Below, piece after piece: positions 1 to 10,000 of a DNA stretch of 22,090 nt (positions are counted from its first letter, which is position 1; each line of letters begins with the position of its first letter). The translations under genes were made by a program, and so were the position numbers. The stretch lies in assembly GCA_900766395.1 (NCBI GenBank), contig CAAFWB010000039.1, positions 1 through 22,090 on the forward strand. Direction: 5' to 3'. Source of the DNA: Clostridia bacterium (GTDB lineage: Bacteria > Bacillota > Clostridia > Christensenellales > UBA1242). The notes under the pieces are model-generated. The model worked only from the letters and a program-made list of their open reading frames with translations, was not told the origin of the DNA and did no database searches.

Positions 1-22
1 CAGACGTGTGCTCTTCCGATCT
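1..22. other. Illumina adapter remnant at left contig end
   Basis: These 22 bases are the 3' end of the standard Illumina TruSeq read-2 adapter (ending GCTCTTCCGATCT). They are not genomic. Positions 10-22 are the exact reverse complement of 22078-22090 at the other end. The adjoining genomic bases 21-29 repeat the 9-mer found at 11-19, so the exact junction is uncertain by a few bases. Confidence 0.97.
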
Positions 23-643
23 CTTCCGAGAATAACTTGAATGAGTCAAAATAATTTCTTCATCGTCTGCAAAAAAATGGACTTCGTGGCGTCCAAAAAG
101 CGTGCCTCCTCGAATGGAATATGAATTGATGACATCTTCTTCAAAATTTAGGCATGAACTTGTTGAGGTCTTGTTGTTGTCCTCTTCAAGCATGGCAGAA
201 ATAATTTGTTTTGCTGTTCCACTTGGAAAGTCCACTTTGTGTTTGTGGTGTGCCTCAACAACTGCGATTTCACCATCAAACTTTTTCGACATGGCTTTTG
301 CCAAGTTTTTGAATTTGATGACATTTTCAGAAAAGTTATCACACTTGATAATCGGAATTTTTGATGCAGCGAATTTCAGTTCGGAAGCAAAAAAATCTCC
401 CTGCCCTGTCGTTCCCATAATGAGTTTGGTGTTTGATTTCACACAATAGTCCAAAACTTCCAAACTTTGGTTTTTGTTTGAAAAATCAATCACCAAATCC
501 ACTTTTTCTTTGATATCACTGAGTTTTTGAAGTTTTTTGCTCAAAATATCAACTTCTCGCACATCATAACCACTCTCTTTCACTCTTTCGCAAATGAGTT
601 TGCCCATTTTTCCATAAGCACCAACAACCGCAATAACACTCAT
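23..643 (-). CDS. dapB: 4-hydroxy-tetrahydrodipicolinate reductase DapB, 3'-truncated
   Basis: DapB catalyses NAD(P)H-dependent reduction in the diaminopimelate/lysine pathway in the cytoplasm, feeding peptidoglycan and lysine synthesis. The frame is open from ATG 643 to the adapter, giving 207 residues with no stop. Diagnostic family motifs are present in order: the nucleotide-binding loop GAYGKMGK (residues 8-15), MGTTG (76-80), the active-site signature EAHHKHKVDFPSGTA (130-144, with the His-His pair 132-133 and Lys136), and SIRGG...GRHEV (176-188) followed by HSSYSR near the cut. The family is usually about 220-270 aa, so only a short C-terminal tail is missing. GAGGTGA at 648-654 lies just upstream of the ATG and supports this start. 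It is divergent from the lipoprotein gene at 727. The last codon or two next to the adapter should not be trusted. Confidence 0.95.
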
Positions 644-669
644 ATTTTCACCTCAAATATTCTTTATGT

Positions 670-698
670 TTGATAAAAAAATATTGTTAAGTTGACAA
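670..698 (-). promoter_or_regulatory. Candidate dapB promoter
   Basis: Read leftward, TTGTCA (693-698) and TATCAA (670-675) are separated by 17 bp, giving an expected transcription start near 663 and a leader of about 20 nt with the GAGGTGA ribosome site. The -10 box matches consensus at only four of six positions, so the call is moderate. Confidence 0.45.
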
Positions 699-720
699 AA
701 CACTAAATTTTGGAGATACT
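692..720 (+). promoter_or_regulatory. Candidate lipoprotein promoter overlapping the dapB -35
   Basis: A perfect TTGACA (692-697) is followed after 17 bp by GATACT (715-720, four of six). This would start transcription at or next to the ATG at 727, while GGAG at 712-715 lies 11 nt before the ATG. Either the real promoter is further upstream or the transcript is nearly leaderless. Confidence 0.3.
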
Positions 721-726
721 AGAATT

Positions 727-1473
727 ATGAAGAAAAAATTTAGTGTGTTTTTGTTGTCATTGTCGCTTCTTCTCCTCGTGCCGCTTCTTTCTGCGTGCTC
801 GCTTTTTAACATCGACCCAGACAAACTCGCCGAACAACTTCAACAACAATTTGATTATAATGGGAACTATGTCGTTGAAACTTATTACGAAAACTTGAAT
901 CAAGTTGAAATAACTAATCAAAAAGAATGTTTTTATATTTATGAAATAAAAGATAATTCAACATTCAACATAAACTACAAGGGTGAAACACTTGAAACCT
1001 ATGAAATTGAAGGCTGCATTTGTGGCAATATTGAGTTTGTTGACCGCCAAGACATTTCTGCAAAATTTGATGAAAACGGAAAAATGACAATCACTCGTAT
1101 ATATGAAGACAAAACTCTGCGTTTTGTATGTGTTCGAGCAGTCACCGCACCAGAAAAATTCAAAGGCACATATTCATTCAAATCTTTCCGCCGAAATGAT
1201 GCGACAATCACCACTCCACCACAAAACTCAAACTATCCCGAAGAAAACGACTATTTTGAACAAAGCCAAATCACATTTGAAATCGGCGAAAATCAAACCA
1301 TAACAACAACTTTGAGCACGGGCGAACAAATCCTCGAAACATTTGTTTACACCGACTCAAACCTTATAATCACCCCAACCCAACGCCTTAAGTTTGTTTC
1401 TGGCGATATTGCAAAAACAACAATCATTGACTCCACTCTCAACTACACTTTCACCTATCAAAAAAACGCGTAA
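727..1473 (+). CDS. Putative lipoprotein of unknown function
   Basis: This is a 248-aa secreted, lipid-anchored protein. Residues 1-24 form a classic type II signal peptide: MKKK, a Leu-rich hydrophobic core, then the lipobox LLSAC with Cys24 as the lipidation site, so the mature protein should sit on the outer face of the membrane. The rest is rich in Asn, Thr and aromatic residues and looks mostly beta. There are two similar stretches, beginning YNGNYVVETYY (about residue 44) and FKGTYSFKSF (about 147), and the second ends in a strand pattern resembling lipocalin-like small lipoproteins. That resemblance is an impression only. I do not recognise a named family. GGAG at 712-715 precedes the ATG. 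The gene stands alone between a divergent dapB and a terminator. Confidence 0.85.
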   Translation: MKKKFSVFLLSLSLLLLVPLLSACSLFNIDPDKLAEQLQQQFDYNGNYVVETYYENLNQVEITNQKECFYIYEIKDNSTFNINYKGETLETYEIEGCICGNIEFVDRQDISAKFDENGKMTITRIYEDKTLRFVCVRAVTAPEKFKGTYSFKSFRRNDATITTPPQNSNYPEENDYFEQSQITFEIGENQTITTTLSTGEQILETFVYTDSNLIITPTQRLKFVSGDIAKTTIIDSTLNYTFTYQKNA

Positions 1474-1482
1474 AATTGCAAC

Positions 1483-1515
1483 AAAAAAGACGGAACTCAC
1501 ATCCCGTCTTTTTTT
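1483..1515. terminator. Bidirectional intrinsic terminator
   Basis: GACGG (1489-1493) pairs with CCGTC (1504-1508) around a 10-nt loop. The stem is extended by A6 on the left and T7 on the right, so it works as a hairpin plus U-tract on both strands. It lies between the convergent ends of the lipoprotein gene (stop 1473) and the 342-aa gene (stop 1522-1524). Confidence 0.88.
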
Positions 1516-1521
1516 ATTTTG

Positions 1522-2550
1522 TTATTTTCCAAAAGTCATGTCAACATCTTCAAATCTTAAGGCTGTTGCTTTCATTTGTTTTGCTTGGTTCTCTTTGTTT
1601 TCAAGGTGATTCCAAAATTCTGGGCAAAGTTTGTTGAGATGAGTTGCTTCGTAGGTCGTCATAAGTTTGTCGAATGTCAACATAATATCAATTTCGTCGT
1701 TTCTGCTGGTTGCACGAACAATATAATTTGGATTGTTGTGTTCTTTGATTCCCCATGAATTTACAACGCGAACTGAATAACCTTTTTGTTCAAGATTTGA
1801 AAATCCGCCATAAATAAAGTATTCATTTTCATTAAAAAACTCGGAATTTTCTTTTGTGTTTTCTTTTATGCAATCTTGAAATTCTCCGATTTTGTTTCCT
1901 TCAATCATTCCCAAAACGGTTTTGTAGTCTGTTTTTGCAAGAACAAAACCTTCGGTTTTTACTGAAAGAATTTTGCTTGATTTTGATAGATATATTTTTC
2001 CACCAATTTCTTCAGTTTTCACAAACCCAACTTTAAACAAAACTTCATTGAGTTTGCTATATATTCCGTCAACGCTCACTGCAGTCAAATTCTTGTTCTT
2101 TGACGAGAATGATTTGTTATTTGCAAGCTCTTTCTTGATTGAGTCGACAATCTCCCAATAAGCTTTTTCGTCTTGAGCTGCTTTTATCTCTTTGTCTGTT
2201 CCGTTTCCTGGAATTTGAATGTCTTCTGAATTTTTGTTTTCAATCTCAGAAAGTTCTTTCTTTGTCTCTTCACTTTCAGCGTATTTCATTAACAATTCGT
2301 TCTTTTCTTTTCTTTTGAGTTCACGATAGTAGTCGCTGTTTTTGAGTTCCTTGAGTCCAGCATCAAAACTTGCTTTTTCAGAATCAATGAGCATTGAGTA
2401 GAATTCACTTTCATGAATTTGTTCAACAACTTCATTCTCTGATTTCTTGTCAAGACTGAATGGCACAACAGTTGAAACAATTGCAATTGCACCAAGACTT
2501 GCAATAACTGAACCAACAGCAACTTTTTGTTTTGTAGTCAATTTTTTCAT
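1522..2550 (-). CDS. Membrane-anchored protein of unknown function, paralog of the 443-aa neighbour
   Basis: This 342-aa protein has a Lys-rich N-terminus and one hydrophobic segment (about residues 9-30), so it is probably anchored with its bulk outside. Residues 45-100 are charged and helical with an internal two-fold repeat (EFYSML...EK..F.. and DYYREL...EKNELL). A second domain (about 128-316) begins with EKAYWE and ends in KLCPEFWNHLE. The same layout and the CPEFW motif occur in the 443-aa product upstream, so the two are paralogs. I do not recognise a named family. The start is ATG 2550, not the longer frame opening at 2622: GGGAG (2557-2561) lies 6 nt upstream, and the consensus promoter at 2570-2597 falls inside the longer frame. 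Confidence 0.85.
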   Translation of the reverse strand: MKKLTTKQKVAVGSVIASLGAIAIVSTVVPFSLDKKSENEVVEQIHESEFYSMLIDSEKASFDAGLKELKNSDYYRELKRKEKNELLMKYAESEETKKELSEIENKNSEDIQIPGNGTDKEIKAAQDEKAYWEIVDSIKKELANNKSFSSKNKNLTAVSVDGIYSKLNEVLFKVGFVKTEEIGGKIYLSKSSKILSVKTEGFVLAKTDYKTVLGMIEGNKIGEFQDCIKENTKENSEFFNENEYFIYGGFSNLEQKGYSVRVVNSWGIKEHNNPNYIVRATSRNDEIDIMLTFDKLMTTYEATHLNKLCPEFWNHLENKENQAKQMKATALRFEDVDMTFGK

Positions 2551-2556
2551 TTTTTT

Positions 2557-2561
2557 CTCCC
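2557..2561 (-). promoter_or_regulatory. Ribosome binding site deciding the 2550 start
   Basis: GGGAG on the minus strand lies 6 nt before ATG 2550 and right at the predicted transcription start region (about 2563), so the leader is very short. Confidence 0.75.
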
Positions 2562-2569
2562 AACGTTCT

Positions 2570-2597
2570 ATTATAATAACAAACTTTTCTTTGTCAA
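2570..2597 (-). promoter_or_regulatory. Consensus promoter for the 342-aa gene
   Basis: TTGACA (2592-2597) and TATAAT (2570-2575), both perfect, are separated by 16 bp. Expected transcription start is near 2563. The box pair and spacer match those of the promoter at 4020-4047 in front of the paralog. Confidence 0.88.
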
Positions 2598-2613
2598 GAC
2601 AAGAAAATAAAAA

Positions 2614-2640
2614 AATCCTCATATTTTTGAGGATTTTTTT
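2614..2640 (-). terminator. Intrinsic terminator of the 443-aa gene
   Basis: AATCCTC (2614-2620) pairs with GAGGATT (2629-2635) around an 8-nt A/T loop. Read leftward it is followed by a U-rich tract. It lies just past the stop at 2661-2663 and just before the next promoter, so the two paralogs are separate transcription units. The T-run at 2634-2640 would allow termination on the other strand as well. Confidence 0.85.
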
Positions 2641-2660
2641 ATGAATTTCGCAAACGAATA

Positions 2661-3992
2661 TTAAAAGCCGAGTTCCTGTTCAGAATATGTCAATTTGATT
2701 TCTGGAAGTTCTTCTTCCAAAGCAAGTTTCGCTTCTTTTTCGGCTTGCTGTTGTTGATCAAATTGTTTAAACGCAGGATAGTCCAACACTTCTTCTCCAT
2801 TTTCATCCAAAGATGAGAAGCTGTCAATAATTGCTTGCGCTTTTGCTTCAGCAGATGTTGTTGCAGTCTGAGATCTCTCAATTTCAAGTTGTGCCCAAAA
2901 TTCTGGGCATATCTTTTGAATTGGTTGAACGCGATATCTTGCCAATTCAGGGCTATAGGTTGCCATATACATCATTTCATCATTTTCGCTTTTTGCATTG
3001 ATTATAAATTCGGGATATTCACTTGTGGTTGTTTGCCATGATTCAATAATTGATAAACTATAATCATTATTTTCGAGAATATCAAATATGCTATCCATTG
3101 AAGATTTATTCTTCTCAAAATAATCTCTTTGTTCTTGTGAGTTTTTGTTTATGCAAGTTCTTTCAACCCATATGCTACCGCTTTCAGAAATTAATTTTAG
3201 AACCTCTTCATATGTTTCATCACCATTAACTATTTTTGATATACGACAAAATTGGTTGCTTTGTGAATAATATGATTTGCCATCAATAATTTCTTCTTTG
3301 ACAGCATCAATGTTAAAATAGGCATTTCCTTCATAAGAGTAAATTCCATTTATGCGTCTGATTGTCGTCCCAGGATTCTCAATGGAAAAAGTCGTGTTTT
3401 TTGTTGTTGATTCCTTCACAGTTTCAACTGTTTCCCAATATGCTTTTTCTTGCTCTGCTGATTTAATTTGATCTTCAACTTGTTGTTGCTTTTCTTCAGC
3501 CTTGGCAATTTCTTCTTCACTCGCTCCAGAATTTTTCAAATCTTCAATTTCTTTTTGAACATTTTCAAGCTCATTTTGTTTCTCAGAAATTTTGTTTTCA
3601 ATTTCCTCTGGCTTTTTGTCTTCGGGATCATTCTTAAGTTCTTGTTGAACTTTTTCAGACTCAACAAACTTTTCCAAAAGCTCATCTTTTCCCTTGTCGT
3701 CAAGGCCTTTATAGTGATCACTATCAACCAGTTCATCCAACTTGTTATCAAAATCTTTCTTTTCATCATCAGTGAGATTTTGATAGTGATCGTCATCATG
3801 GGCTTTTTCTTGTGCTTTTTCTTTGTCTTGCTTTTCTTTTTCTTCTGGTGTTTGCTCACCTTTTATTTTGCTTATCAAATCTTTGATTGATGCTCTCACT
3901 TGTGGGACCGCAGCACAAACAATGGCTGTTGTCGCCAAAACTCCAACAACAAGTCCAACTACAATTTTCTTTCCTTTGCTGAATTTCCCCAT
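2661..3992 (-). CDS. Membrane-anchored coiled-coil protein of unknown function, paralog of the 342-aa neighbour
   Basis: This 443-aa protein has a basic N-terminus and one hydrophobic segment (about residues 10-29), then a highly charged Glu/Lys linker (45-65). A two-fold helical repeat follows (DHYQNL...EKKDF at 68-88, DHYKGL...KDELL at 92-113), then a heptad-like coiled-coil stretch (about 128-187) that its paralog largely lacks. A shared C-terminal domain (about 180-370) starts EKAYWE and ends KICPEFWAQLE, and a Gln/Glu-rich tail ends the protein. The topology suggests an extracellular spacer carrying a globular domain. I do not recognise a family. The start is ATG 3992 with AAGGAG (3999-4004) 6 nt upstream. 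The longer frame opening at 4028 begins inside the promoter spacer. Confidence 0.86.
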   Translation of the reverse strand: MGKFSKGKKIVVGLVVGVLATTAIVCAAVPQVRASIKDLISKIKGEQTPEEKEKQDKEKAQEKAHDDDHYQNLTDDEKKDFDNKLDELVDSDHYKGLDDKGKDELLEKFVESEKVQQELKNDPEDKKPEEIENKISEKQNELENVQKEIEDLKNSGASEEEIAKAEEKQQQVEDQIKSAEQEKAYWETVETVKESTTKNTTFSIENPGTTIRRINGIYSYEGNAYFNIDAVKEEIIDGKSYYSQSNQFCRISKIVNGDETYEEVLKLISESGSIWVERTCINKNSQEQRDYFEKNKSSMDSIFDILENNDYSLSIIESWQTTTSEYPEFIINAKSENDEMMYMATYSPELARYRVQPIQKICPEFWAQLEIERSQTATTSAEAKAQAIIDSFSSLDENGEEVLDYPAFKQFDQQQQAEKEAKLALEEELPEIKLTYSEQELGF

Positions 3993-3998
3993 ATTATT

Positions 3999-4004
3999 CT
4001 CCTT
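3999..4004 (-). promoter_or_regulatory. Ribosome binding site deciding the 3992 start
   Basis: AAGGAG on the minus strand, 6 nt before ATG 3992, is a near-perfect Shine-Dalgarno sequence. It rules out the upstream ATG at 4028, which has none. Confidence 0.85.
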
Positions 4005-4019
4005 GTTTCTCTTGCTTCT

Positions 4020-4047
4020 ATTATACAAGAATACATTGAAATGTCAA
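4020..4047 (-). promoter_or_regulatory. Consensus promoter for the 443-aa gene
   Basis: TTGACA (4042-4047) and TATAAT (4020-4025) are both perfect, with a 16-bp spacer. Expected start is near 4013. It lies within the 67 bp after the stop of the giant gene. I see no clear hairpin terminator there, so readthrough from the giant operon into this gene is also possible. Confidence 0.88.
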
Positions 4048-4059
4048 TATTTAAATTTA

Positions 4060-7000
4060 TTATTTAACAATAAGCAAAGACGAACATGAATTATAATTGT
4101 CAAATTTATATGTTGAATCTATAATTTGTCCTTTGGTCGTTGTGAAATATTGTTTTTTGTTTTTTGGAGCATCTGTAGATATCGATTTATTTAAATTCCG
4201 CAACAATCTATGTTTTATGTCGAAGCTATATCCTGATACCACGTCGCCAAGCGGTTCAATTTCTATAACAGTTGTGTTGGACCAACCTGCATCGCCTAAT
4301 GAGAAATCGTTCTTATTAGCCATCTGAACGCGCCCTTCAATTTTTGTTCGTCCAGTTAATACATATGTTGTATAGTTGTAGTAATCAGACAATGTTAGTT
4401 GAACAGCTTGACCACTATCATTTTTATTATTATAAATTTTTACATCATTAAAATAAAATGCTCTATTGAAACCTTTATAATAGGTATTCAATTCGATTGT
4501 TGTTATAAAGACTCCAGCACCATTAAGAGCAGTATTTGATGTAATAGTCGTTCCTTTCCAAAAATAGAATTTGTTTGGTGTATTCATATAAATTCCACCC
4601 CCATCATTTGAAGCTACATTTGAAGTTATAACAGGTGAATAGGGTGTTTGGCTCTCGTGACTAAAATATATTTCTGTTAAAATATCTACATAAATGCCAC
4701 CACCATTATTTGATGCTTCATTTCCAGATATCGTACCTCCCCAAATTGAAAGCGTTCGGATGGAACTATAACTATCAGCAGGATTATTTAAATATATCCC
4801 ACCACCATCAACTGCAGAATTATAAGAAATTGAACCTCCACTGATTTTTGTATCAGCAGCGGAACCTGTCCAACCAGCCGTGTCACACCAAATACCGCCA
4901 CCATTGGTTGCTTCGTTGTTTGAAATTGTGCCATTCGTCATATCAAACTTTCCTGACCCACTCGTTGCAACTCCGCCACCATAGGTTGCTGAACAACCAT
5001 CAATCGTGCCACTATTAAGTTTGAAAGTTCCACCAGCAACATAAACTCCGCCACCATTGGTTGCTGAACAGGCATTAATTGTGCCGCCATCAAGGATGAA
5101 AATTCCACCAGAGACATAAACACCTCCACCTGCGCCGGAAGAATTCACCTTGCCCGTAATTGTTGCAGAGTTTATTGTAACTGAGCCTCCGGCAACAAAT
5201 ATTCCACCGCCATTGCCTTTGTTAATAATTCCATTTATTGTTATACCTCCAGAAATTGTCGCAGAACCAACATTGTATATTGCTCCTCCTTCACCAGTGC
5301 TGTTTCCCTGATATTCTTCAAGAATAAGTGTTTTCCCCATAATTTTTCCTGCAGACAATTTAAGCACTCCACTCCCATCGTTATAAATTGCTCCACCTTT
5401 TTTTGCAGCGCTTGCCCATAACAGATTGTCCACTGTTCCACCAATACTCGAATATGAATTATTCATTGTGAAGGTCCCATTATTATAGATGGCTCCTCCA
5501 TATAATGTTGATGCAGTGCAACTATTTATTTTTCCACCACTTAAGAATGCTTGAGCAGTTGGTGTTATGAATAATGCCCCGCCACTATTGTTTGCTGTGC
5601 AACTTTCTATAGTTCCACCATTGAGATAAACTTTTGCAGTTGCTGAAACATAAATTGCCCCGCCGTCAAGTTTTTCAGCCTCACAATTTTTAATTGTTCC
5701 ATTCGTCATTGTGAATGTTGAACCGGATTCCATATGAATTGCACCAGCACCATCTGTGCCTATGCAGTTTTGAATTGTTCCACCTGTCATTGTGAAGGAT
5801 CTTTTTTCTTTGACATAGACGGCTCCGCCGTTGTTTGAACGATTGTTTCGAATTGTTCCGCCAGACATGACAAATTGACCCAACCCAGCGTAAACAACGG
5901 TTGATGTGTTTGTTGTGTAGGTGTCCTTTGCACCATCAAGAATAATGCCTGATGCCAAATTGAATTTTGAGCCAGACCCAACATGGAAGAAATCAAAGTT
6001 CGCCGCTGCACGAATGACTATACATTCATATTGCGCTGTAAGTTTTATGTTTGTTGAGTCTGTTTCCATAACGATTGAGCTTGACAAGCTCAAATTTCTC
6101 CAAACATAAACAGTTGCCGTCTTGCCTTTTGCATAATCAAACGCTGCACTTAATGTTGAATACCAAGTTGTTGCCGTGTTGGCAACTTCAACAGAAACAG
6201 AATTGTCTGCAATTGCATAGTAATAACCTTTTGCTTTCAGTTCAGAAACTGCTGTTGTGTTGCTGAGATTTATGTTGCTTTCGTTGAGAGCCGTTGCGGA
6301 GAATCTCCAAACCTTGCTATTTATGCTCCAGAAACTGAAGGCTGCTGAAAGGGCTTGGTTGTTTTGAATGACGCTCAAATTATTCATGCTTCTGAATGCA
6401 TTTGTGCCAAAGTTTATTGTTGTTGAATTCAATGTCATTCTCACAACTGTTGATTGATAGAATGCATCATCAGCAATTGATGTAATTGTTGAAGGCAAAG
6501 TTATTGATGTCATTTTTGTGCCATTAAACGCATCTTTGCCGATTGAAGTTATGCCTGACGAAACATCAACAACACCATAGGTGACGCTTGCAGACAAAGC
6601 TGGATTATTTGTTTTTATTATCCAACCTGTTTGATAACAGTCAATCATTTTTACGTCAAGAGTTTCCTTTTCAGCTCTTATTGTATTGTATGTGATTTTG
6701 TTTGGAGTGAGTTTTGCTGGGAAAACAACTGCATCTCCATCATTGCCTTTTGAGCTGGTGTATTGAATGATTGCCGATTTTGAAGAATCATATCTGAACG
6801 GAATCAAATTAATTATGAAGCTTGTTGGCAAAATATTCGCATTTGTTGCTTTTATAACAACTTTTGAGTTGCTTGTTGATGAAGTCCTGTCAACAACATT
6901 TGTTGTCACATAAACTGCACCAGTTGCGGTGTTATTTATGTTTGCTTTTGTTGTGTCGCTTGATGAAAATCTCAATTTGGGCTCATTTTGAACATTTGAG

Positions 7001-10000
7001 TCAAAAGTATATTTATTTATAAAAGTTGTGTCTGACAAAGCCCAAACTTCTCCAACAGCAAACGAACCGCTTGCTTTGTTAATCTTGAAATTGTTTGATC
7101 CTGTGATCGTGAGAGTGTTGTAGTTCTGAATGTTGTTTGAAGAAAGAGGTGCCGTGATTACAAGTTTTGTGGAATACCAACCAGCATTTGTTGCAGTATT
7201 TCCGTTGACAGACACGCTGCCTCCATTTGGCGTTGTTGTGTCATTTTCTGCAAATTCTTTTCCCGTGTAGGAGTACACAATTGAGCAGGCAGTTGCAGAA
7301 AAAGTTCCATCTTCGCCTTTTCCAACAATGCCATTTGTGAGATTATATGTTATTGTGTTGCCCGTATAAGTGAATGTCGATGCGTTTAGAGTTGTTGTTA
7401 GATTTGCTTTTTTGACTGTGAATGTGACTGATGCCGAAGAATTATAATAGTTTGGATTGTCCTTGAGTGTTGCAGTGAGGTTGTATGTCCCTGCATCACG
7501 GAATTTGTTGTCCGAGCCTGAAAGCGTGCCCGTATAGGAATATGAAATTGTGACATCACCTGGCGCAGTTGCACTAATCGTGTGAGTCTTTCCATCATAG
7601 GTCCATCCACTTGAAATCTCTGTTGCAAAATAAATCTCTAGTGAAGAAGGAGTGATGACGAGCGTTGCTGAAGAAGATGTGTCGTTATAGTTTCGACCAC
7701 CATCAAAGTTTACTGTAATTGTATAATTCCCTGCATTCGATCTTGAAACAATTCTGCCATTTTCCGTTGCAGAAACGCTATTTGTCAAATTGTGATCTTT
7801 GTCATATTCTTTGCCAATTACGGTTGACGAAGAAATTGACATGCCGCTTGGGAGAGTTGGCGAATTAATTGTGTGATCATTCCCGTCAAATATGACTGAT
7901 TTATTCTCAAGTGTAACACGATGTGATGCTTTTACTATTGTGAGATATGCAACAAGTGTGTTTCCTTCAAGAGTTCCCGAGAATGTGGCAGTCACTTCAT
8001 AGACGCCAACCTGAGTTGTTCCATTTGTTGCACCAGCATCAACACTTTCTCCGTTAACACCTTTTATTGAGTATGAAACACTTGCTCCCTCAATTAACTT
8101 GCCGGAGATTGCAATGCTCTTTTTTGTTCCGTCATAAACAAAACTTTTATCTGTGAATGTGATTCCAGAAAGAGAAGGTTGAACAATTGTGAGTGTCGCA
8201 GTTGCCGTCGTTGTGGCATAATATCCGCCAGAAATGGTTGCCGTCACAACATATGTTCCGACATTTTTGAAGGAATTGCCTGTTCCTGATTCTCCGTTAG
8301 ATTTTTTCCAAGTGTATTTGACCGCAACGCCCGCTGGAAGCTCTTCATTAACCTCAATCGTTCTTGTTGTGTTTGATTGGAAGTAATATGTCGCGTCTGA
8401 CATTGTGATGTCAAAATGCCTTTTGAAAATGTCTTCAATGCACGTCGCAATAACTTGAGATTTGCCGATATAGTGCATTGTTGCGCCATTTGACATTCCT
8501 TTATCCGCAGAAATCACTTCACCCGTCTTGAATGAGCCAGAGCCAATGTTTGTATAGAATTTGTTTTCCACCATATCATACAAGCCCGCCACGCCGTCAC
8601 GCGAGCGAACAACTGGAACAAAGTCACGAACAAGGGTCGTGCCATCCCAAATTTTGAATGAATACAATTCGCCAACAAAATGTCTTCCTGATGTTCCATC
8701 AGCCTTTCCAGCGGTGTTAACCGAGCCAATATACATCGGCCAAGTTGAAGAACCAAGTGCATCTGTGCCAAATCCAGAAGTCGTTTTTCCATTTAGGATA
8801 AATTCACTGCGGGTTGTTGTCAAATATGAAATTTTGTTGAAATAGTTATCAACCGATTTTGCATCTCCAGACGTTCTGATTTGATACCACAAAAGTGTAG
8901 CGGAATTAAAATAGACTGCATATATGTTGGTGGCTGAAGTGCTTGTTCTTGAACCAAATAGCCATCTTGAATTTGTTGAAGTTTTGAATGTTGTTTCAAC
9001 CTTTGTGTTTGCGGTTGGAATGATTCCAGTGTTGATGTATTGACTGCCAGTGAAATCAAGATGTTCAACTCTTTGATATTCTTCAACAACATCACCCGTT
9101 GTTGCGCCAGAGCCAAATGAACCCGTGCCCGAATTTGTGTAGAACTTGTTCTCAACTTTGTCATATAATCCAGCAATTCCGTCAGAATTTCGAACACATG
9201 GCACATAATCGCGAACAAGTGTGCCCGACCTATACACTTTTATGTAATACCATTTTCCAATCTGTGCATATTTGTTCGCAGATATATTTGTCCACCATGT
9301 GTTTTCGGCATTGCCCATTCCAATGACTGCAACTTTGTTCTTTGCACCAGAATATGCACTCGTCCAGTCTTGATTGTATTTCAGAACATCATTAAAGTAT
9401 ACATTTTCTATATGCGTGTTGCCATTGTAATCGACAACAAACAGCCCTTTGTTTCCACCGCCCAAACTTGCTTGATGTTGCATATATCCATTGACACCTG
9501 CCCAGTTGCCATTGCTGGTTAATTGAGCACTGATTTCCATGCGCATTGTTGTGGATTTTTCCATGGTTAGTCCGGTGTCGATATATTGTGTGCCCGTGGA
9601 TTCAATATACTCAACCACATTATAGTTTGAAAGGGTTGTGTCAAAGCCTGACGAGAAACCTTTGTTATGAAGCCCACCAAGAGAAAGTGGTGCATAAGAG
9701 TCAATGCTGCCGTTTGGGATATAAACTTGAAGTGCACTTGTCGTTCCTTCAAAACTTGTTTCTTGTGCTGATGGTGCAGTTTTGCTGTTGAATGTTGCTT
9801 TAGCGAGTGATGTGCAATTTTTGAATGCATTTGCTTCAATTGTGAAACTGCAGTTTGGAAATTCAATTTCTTTTAGTCCCGAATTCATGAAAGAAGATGC
9901 TCCAAAACTCTTAAATTTTGAGCAGTTTTTGAGATTGTTGATTTTTTGTATTCCAGAATTTTCAAAAGAATTCTGACCAAAAGAAACAAAGGTCGAAGTT

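Noticed and set aside
102..449. 115-aa plus-strand reading frame
   Set aside because: It is antisense to dapB, whose motifs are unmistakable on the other strand.
3468..3890. 140-aa Phe/Leu-rich plus-strand frame that looks like a membrane protein
   Set aside because: It is the complement of the Glu/Lys-rich coiled-coil of the 443-aa gene; antisense of GAA/AAA codons yields Phe and Leu.
4047..4062. Terminator after the 3217-aa gene
   Set aside because: The short A/T-rich gap has no GC-containing hairpin followed by a U-tract; only the next promoter is evident.
4940..5130. Short regularly spaced DNA repeats resembling a CRISPR array
   Set aside because: The units are degenerate, translate in frame to beta-helix turns (GGGVY...GTI) and have no unique spacers.
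8505..9640. Prophage origin suggested by tail-fibre-like LamG motifs
   Set aside because: No phage structural, integrase or lysis gene is present; the domains are embedded in a large surface protein.
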